Source of the DNA: Nonomuraea typhae
GTDB lineage: Bacteria; Actinomycetota; Actinomycetes; Streptosporangiales; Streptosporangiaceae
Direction of reading: 5' to 3'
DNA: 64,000 nt
NCBI RefSeq assembly: GCF_009760925.1
Contig: NZ_VRLV01000003.1
Span: 62,001 to 126,000, forward strand
Under the pieces are notes generated by a model. That model was not told where the DNA came from, did not search any database, and was given only the letters and a program-made list of their open reading frames with translations. Every line of letters starts with the position of its first letter. Position 1 is the stretch's first letter. This document shows positions 59,739 to 64,000 of this stretch, piece by piece. The translations under genes and the position numbers were made by a program.

Positions 59739-61063
59739 GCGATCCGCGGCGAGAAGTAGGGGGTGAGGTTCCAGATCTGCGGCTTGCCGCCGTTGGTGAT
59801 CAGGACGCGGCCCGGTGTGCCGTCGATGCCGACGACCCGGGTCTGCCCGGTGTCGCCCGAGAAGGTGTAGACGATCACGTGGGTCGCGTCGTACCAGCCC
59901 GCCAGCCGGGCGGCCGGCAGATCCAGTTGCCTGACCAGGCCGCCCTTCGGGTCGTAGATGCGCACCGAGCCGCCGTCGCTCTCGGCGAGCTCGTGCTGCA
60001 CGGCCAGGTGCCGGCCGTCGGGTGAGTACGGCGTGCCGACGTTGGGCCCGGTCGGGGGCAGCGACGCGAGGGGCCTGCCGGTGAGGTCGTAGCGGGTGAG
60101 GCGCTTGTCCGGCCAGTTGCCCTCGAGGGAGGCGGCGACGACCCCCTTGCCCTGGCGGTCCCAGGCGAAGGCGCCCGGGTACAGCCGCCAGCGCAGCCAG
60201 CCCACGGTGGGCTCGTTCACGGGGACCGGCGTGATCCGATGCCGGTCGCCGTCCACGGTGATGATCGCGAAGCCGGTGGCCCTTGTCAGGTCCTCCTCGT
60301 CCAGGAGGGTGACCAGCAGCCTGCCGCCGCCGGGCGCCCACTGCGGCGCCATGAAGCGCCGGCCGAGGTCCACGGTCTGCTCGCGCCGGGTGTCGCGGTC
60401 GAGGACGTTCAGGTGCCTGGTGTTCTCCGGCATCGTGGGGACCGCGGCGACGTACCGGCGCTTCGGGGAGACGACCGCCAGCCAGTACCTCGTGCGCTCG
60501 AAGGCGCCGCTCCTCCTGTCGGCGACGTAGGCGTGGCCGACGGCGGAGTCGGTGTAGGAGGTCAGCTCCACGGGCCCGCCCGGGTCGGGGACCAGCCCGC
60601 CTTCGAGCCCGGGCAGGTCGGGCGGCCCGTCCGGCCGGTTGGCCAGCATCAGCCCGCCGCTGCCCGCGGTCATCGCGAGCACGGCGCCGAGCGCGCCCAG
60701 CGCGCGTCTGCGGGTCAGGCCGGTGCCCGGCTCCTTCAGCGGCGGCGGCACGATGGTCTGCTCACCGGAGACCGGCGGGGCGGGCGGGGGCAGCGGGCAG
60801 AACGCGGGCGCGGCGGGCAGGTCGAGCAGCCGGTCGAGCAGGTGCCGCGCGCTCGGCCGCCGCCGTGGATCCTTGGCCAGGCAGGCGGAGACCAGGTCGC
60901 GTAACGCGCCGTCGAGCGGGCCGAGGTCGGGCTCGAGGTTCAGGACCCGGTGCATGACCAGCGGCGCGGAATCCTGCCCGAACGGCGCCCGGCCACCGGC
61001 CGCGTACACCATGGTGCACGCCCAGGCGAAGACGTCGGCCCGGCCGGTGAGCGGGCCGCCCGC
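59735..61063 (-). pseudogene. 3' part of a Ser/Thr protein kinase gene (kinase lobe remnant + TM + beta-propeller)
   Basis: The frame begins in the middle of a kinase C-lobe: GPLTGRADVFAWACTMVYAAG (subdomain VIII-IX) and the ACLAKDPRRRPSARHLL block (subdomain XI), with the ATP-binding lobe and catalytic HRD/DFG missing. Then come a Pro-rich linker, a membrane segment (ALGALGAVLAMTAGSGG) and a C-terminal beta-propeller-like sensor (repeated YDLTGRPLASLPP-type strands). In actinomycetes this layout belongs to a full-length PknD-like receptor kinase of about 650-700 residues. The missing front end is replaced by an FHA gene fragment, so it is probably a deletion product. An ATG at 61012 could still start the sensor part. 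Confidence 0.7.
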
Positions 61064-61677
61064 TGCCAGTCGGCCTTGCCGGTCAGCGGTTCCTCCCGAA
61101 TGCGAAGTTTTTCCACGGCGAGATAGCGAATGTGATGGTTAACGGCAAATCTCGTCAACGTGGGATCGCCCAGCCGTCTGAGGATCTGCGGCACCGTGGG
61201 TATCCGCGCCGACGACGCCACCCGTAACCGGGGCTCACACAACGCCACCAGCACGAGAAAGTACTTCTTTCCCCGATCGAGGTCATAAACGCTCCGGGTG
61301 TCGTACGGCACGGCCGTCGCCGGCCGTCCGATGTCCCGGGGCGCCCACACCAGGAAGCTCACCGGACTCCCGAGGGCGGGCAGCACCACCCGGGCGAAGC
61401 CGTACCCGATGGGCACCTCGCGCGCCCCGGGCGTGACCTTGACGAATTCTCCCCCGCCCTCGGGGTTTTCCACCACGTAGGTGCTGCGCGAGCTGGTGTT
61501 GGAGATCGCCCAGTGGTCACCCACTACGGTGATCGACCCACCCTGCCGGGACAGGCCCAGGTTCGCGGCGACCGGCAGCTCCACGGCCGCGCCGGCCCGC
61601 CCGAACACCACGCGGGCACCGTCGGACAACTCCCTGACCGGGAAACTTGTCCCTTCATCCGGCTGAATGACGAGCAT
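61064..61677 (-). pseudogene. 5' part of an FHA-domain protein gene, truncated by deletion
   Basis: The reading frame starts at the ATG at 61677 and encodes an FHA phosphothreonine-binding domain: VVFGRAGAAVELPV, LGLSRQGGSITVVGDHWAISNTSS with the S-R and N residues of the fold. A helical segment follows (ALCEPRLRVASSARIPTVPQILRRL...) to KLRIREEPLTGKADWQRA. After about residue 206 the coding sense changes and the frame runs into low-complexity shadow sequence, ending at 60940. The sequence at the switch resembles the kinase fragment's PLTGRAD, which marks the junction. The protein would normally be longer. Confidence 0.65.
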
Positions 61678-61805
61678 GCCTCAATTGTCGCAGCGGCTGG
61701 GCTTTCCAGAAATTGACTTCTCAGCTTTCTCTCAGTCAATGAAGTTTGCAAGTTGCTATGGTCATGAGATCAACCGCACTCAAACGTTCTCACTGACAGG
61801 AGCTG

Positions 61806-62513
61806 ATGGGGTTGCCACGTTTGCGCGCCTGGATGCTGCCCGCCGGAGTTCTGACGGTTTCTCTGATTGTGTTCTTGCTCGTCGAAGCGGCGGGCATCCC
61901 CTTGCTCACCGACCCGCGATCGTGGCTGGGCTCGTACTCGGTGGTCGCCGCGGCCATCGGCGTCGCGCTCCTGGTCGTCGACGTCCTGGTCCCCCTGCCC
62001 GCCAGCGTGGTCATGGTGGCGCTGGGGGCGACCTTCGGCTGGGCGGGAGGCATGGCGCTGTCGGTCGTGGGCAGCGTCGGAAGCTTCGCCGTCGGCTACT
62101 ACATCGGCCGGCGGTCCAAGGGCTCACTGAAGACGGTTCTGCCCGGCGGTGACGTCACGCGGGCCGCGGCCATGGTGGAACGCTGGGGCATGCTGGCCAT
62201 CGTGGTCAGCCGGCCCCTTCCCCTCCTGGCCGAGACGGTCGCCTTCTCCACCGGCGCCTTCGGCATGCGGCCGCTGGCGGCGTTCTCCGCCGCCGTCATC
62301 GGCGCGGCCGGCCCGGCCGCCGCCTTCTCCTACGCCGGCTGGCGCGGCGCGACGACGGCCGACGGCATCATCGTCTTCCTCCTCGTCGCCCTGGCCTCCG
62401 GCATCTGCTGGTTCGCCGGCCGGCGCCTGACCCCGGCTCCCGCCGCGCAGCCCCCGGGCGACCCGGCCCCCGCCGGGCAGCTCCAGGGGGACGAGGGCCC
62501 GTCCGGCCACTGA
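61806..62513 (+). CDS. VTT-domain (TVP38/TMEM64, DedA-like) membrane protein
   Basis: A 235-residue membrane protein with five or six hydrophobic segments. The central [23 protein letters not shown] and GYYIGRR, followed by [30 protein letters not shown], is the VTT/SNARE-associated domain of DedA-like lipid scramblase and undecaprenyl-phosphate flippase relatives (the re-entrant loop with Pro-Leu-Pro and the R-P-x-P-x-x-x-E motif). The tail is Pro/Ala-rich and probably cytoplasmic. ATG follows AGGAG. It lies 69 bases upstream of the xylose operon operator, with no obvious link. Confidence 0.85.
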   Translation: MGLPRLRAWMLPAGVLTVSLIVFLLVEAAGIPLLTDPRSWLGSYSVVAAAIGVALLVVDVLVPLPASVVMVALGATFGWAGGMALSVVGSVGSFAVGYYIGRRSKGSLKTVLPGGDVTRAAAMVERWGMLAIVVSRPLPLLAETVAFSTGAFGMRPLAAFSAAVIGAAGPAAAFSYAGWRGATTADGIIVFLLVALASGICWFAGRRLTPAPAAQPPGDPAPAGQLQGDEGPSGH

Positions 62514-62562
62514 CGCACGGCTCTTGCCATCCGGCCGGGAGTCTCTTACGTTCGTCACCATA

Positions 62563-62581
62563 TAGTTCAGTGCTCAAACTA
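62563..62581 (+). promoter_or_regulatory. Palindromic operator before xylA (ROK/XylR-type candidate)
   Basis: TAGTT-N9-AACTA (62563-62581) forms an inverted repeat around AGTGCTCA, directly upstream of the xylA start. ROK-family xylose repressors of actinomycetes bind AT-rich sites of this kind. The adjacent ATG at 62583 suggests that repressor binding covers the start of the message. Confidence 0.5.
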
Positions 62582-62594
62582 AATGGTGGCGTTC

Positions 62595-63770
62595 ATGACC
62601 GCACCCACGACGCACGACAAGTTCTCCTTCGGCCTGTGGACCGTCGGGTGGGAGGGCCGCGACCCGTTCGGCGACGCGACCCGCCCGCCCCTGGACCCCG
62701 TCGCGGCGGTGCACCGCCTGGCGGAGCTCGGCGCGTACGGGGTCACCTTCCACGACGACGATCTGGTGCCCTTCGGCGCCCCCGCGGCCGAGCGGGAGCG
62801 CCGGGTGGCCCGCTTTCGCGCCGCGCTGGCCGAGACGGGCCTGGTCGTGCCGATGATGACGACCAACCTGTTCACGCACCCGGTGTTCAAGGACGGCGGG
62901 CTCACGAGCAACGACCGGTCGGTGCGCCGGTTCGCGCTGCGCAAGGTGCTGCGCAACGTCGAGCTGGCCGCCGAGCTCGGGGCCGCGACCTACGTGATGT
63001 GGGGCGGGCGGGAGGGCTCCGAGTACGACCCGGCCAAGGACGTGCCGGCGGCGCTGGACCGCTACCGAGAGGCGGTCAACCTGCTCACCGCCTTCGTGTC
63101 CGAGCGCGGGTACCCGATCCGGTTCGCGCTGGAGCCCAAGCCGAACGAGCCGCGTGGCGACATCCTGCTGCCGACGGTCGGCCACGCGCTCGCGTTCATC
63201 GCCGGCCTGGAGCGCCCGGAGCTCGTCGGGGTCAATCCGGAGGTCGGGCACGAGCAGATGGCGGGCCTGAACGTCGCCCACGGCGTCGCCCAGGCGCTGT
63301 GGCACGGCAAGCTCTTCCACATCGACCTGAACGGCCAGCGCGGGATCAAGTTCGACCAGGACCTGGTCTTCGGCCACGGCGACCTCATGAGCGCCTTCAC
63401 CCTCGTCGATCTGCTCGAGCACGGCGGCCCGGGCGGCGGCCCGGCCTACGACGGGCCGCGGCACTTCGACTTCAAGCCCTCGCGCACCGAGGACGCCGAC
63501 GGCGTCTGGGCGTCGGCCGCGGCCAACATGCGGACCTACCTGCTGCTGAAGGAGCGCGCCCGGGCCTTCCGTGCCGACCCCGAGGTGCGGGCGGCCCTGG
63601 CGAGCGCCCGGGTCCCCGACCTGCGCGTGCCCACCCTGGCGCCGGGCGAGGGCTACGACGACCTGCTGGCGGCCGGCGACGACGGCGATCCCGTCAAGCT
63701 CGGCGAGCGCGGCTGCGGCTTCGTGCGGCTCAACCAGCTCGCGGTGGAGCACCTGATGGGAGCCAGGTGA
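62595..63770 (+). CDS. xylA: Xylose isomerase
   Basis: A 391-residue (395 from the ATG at 62583) TIM-barrel enzyme that converts D-xylose to D-xylulose with two divalent metals. Typical XylA sequence: [19 protein letters not shown] at the N-terminus, [14 protein letters not shown] with the ring-opening His, [21 protein letters not shown] (metal Glu and catalytic Lys), [18 protein letters not shown] and the metal-binding [11 protein letters not shown] and DFKPSRTED. Length matches group I isomerases of actinomycetes. The ATG at 62595 has GGTGG upstream. It overlaps xylB by four bases (GTGA) and follows a palindromic operator. Confidence 0.96.
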   Translation: MTAPTTHDKFSFGLWTVGWEGRDPFGDATRPPLDPVAAVHRLAELGAYGVTFHDDDLVPFGAPAAERERRVARFRAALAETGLVVPMMTTNLFTHPVFKDGGLTSNDRSVRRFALRKVLRNVELAAELGAATYVMWGGREGSEYDPAKDVPAALDRYREAVNLLTAFVSERGYPIRFALEPKPNEPRGDILLPTVGHALAFIAGLERPELVGVNPEVGHEQMAGLNVAHGVAQALWHGKLFHIDLNGQRGIKFDQDLVFGHGDLMSAFTLVDLLEHGGPGGGPAYDGPRHFDFKPSRTEDADGVWASAAANMRTYLLLKERARAFRADPEVRAALASARVPDLRVPTLAPGEGYDDLLAAGDDGDPVKLGERGCGFVRLNQLAVEHLMGAR

Positions 63771-64000
63771 CCCTCGTGGCCGGGGTCGATTCGTCGACCC
63801 AGTCGTGCAAGGTCGTGATCCGGGACGCGGAAACGGGCGCGCTGGTACGGCGGGGCCGCGCGGCGCACCCCGCCGGGACCGAGGTCGATCCGGAGGCGTG
63901 GTGGCGCGCCCTGCGGGAGGCGATCGCGGCGGCCGGCGGGACGGCGGACGTGTCGGCGATGAGCATCGCGGGCCAGCAGCACGGCATGGTGTGCCTGGAC
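63767..64000 (+). CDS. xylB: Xylulokinase, N-terminal part (3' end outside window)
   Basis: The GTG start lies inside the xylA stop (GTGA). The first 78 residues show the FGGY-kinase signature: [17 protein letters not shown], the phosphate-1 loop that binds ATP, then [14 protein letters not shown] and the IAGQQHGMV motif that contacts xylulose. It phosphorylates D-xylulose to xylulose-5-phosphate. Coupling to xylA shows a standard xylose operon; the gene continues past the window. Confidence 0.93.
   Translation, partial: MTLVAGVDSSTQSCKVVIRDAETGALVRRGRAAHPAGTEVDPEAWWRALREAIAAAGGTADVSAMSIAGQQHGMVCLD

Noticed and set aside
1..64000. tRNA, rRNA, insertion sequences and attachment sites
   Set aside because: I looked for tRNA-like cloverleaf ends, transposase motifs and flanking inverted repeats and saw none that were convincing; the IS30-like HTH at 14391 lies in a regulator without a DDE domain.

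Overview
The window is GC-rich DNA with dense overlapping starts (ATGA/GTGA), many GTG/TTG starts and a large stock of TetR, MerR, NB-ARC and P450 genes. This is what an actinobacterial accessory region looks like. The gene families suggest a filamentous actinomycete, probably Streptosporangiales (Nonomuraea/Actinomadura-like), but no rRNA or other phylogenetic marker is present to prove it.

Region by region. (1) 3-3670: the 3' end of an insecticidal-type Tc toxin A subunit, coupled by a 4-base overlap to a minimal nucleotidyltransferase. (2) 3701-12349: ordinary accessory genes: an acetyltransferase/permease/GPP34 operon, a small secreted protein, an NmrA-like reductase, a TetR next to a divergent GH1 glycosidase, an amidase and a flavin split-barrel protein. 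(3) 12357-18410: a frameshifted EcsC-like gene, then three regulator/target pairs (serine hydrolase with a MarR-like regulator; alpha/beta hydrolase with MerR; SDR with TetR), each with visible palindromes in its control region. (4) 18611-22359: a compact four-gene operon encoding a ThiG-like enzyme, an MFS exporter, a trehalose-phosphate-synthase-like glycosyltransferase (GT20) and a ThiS/MoaD-like sulfur carrier. By analogy with BexX of BE-7585A biosynthesis I read it as a dedicated thiosugar pathway. (5) 22566-27692: regulators (XRE-NB-ARC-TPR and an atypical winged-helix protein) and a DHA2 exporter with its TetR.

(6) 27694-55854: a biosynthetic gene cluster of about 28 kb. Three collinear NRPS modules (unusual code, Gly, and a saframycin SfmC-like aromatic code), a terminal thioester reductase, MbtH, two methyltransferases, a heme-dependent SfmD-like tyrosine hydroxylase with an HxxxC motif, a membrane M28 peptidase and BBE-type secreted oxidases together point to a saframycin/safracin-type tetrahydroisoquinoline antibiotic. 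In the proposed scheme SfmD-like and C-/O-methyltransferase enzymes build a methylated, hydroxylated tyrosine; the NRPSs assemble an acylated dipeptide leader and add this amino acid; the reductase and a catalytically altered third C domain perform reduction and Pictet-Spengler cyclisation; P450s and flavoenzymes oxidise the core; and the peptidase and BBE oxidases mature it at or outside the membrane. A notable oddity is an in-frame fusion of a flavin monooxygenase with a BBE oxidase that carries an internal Tat signal and its own internal start.

(7) 56024-59738: LysR, an amino acid permease and a PatB/MalY-type aminotransferase. (8) 59735-61677: remnants of a Ser/Thr kinase gene and an FHA gene joined by an apparent deletion. 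(9) 61806-64000: a VTT/DedA-like membrane protein, then the start of a xylose operon (xylA, partial xylB) with a palindromic operator. No tRNA, rRNA, CRISPR array, insertion sequence or attachment site was recognised.
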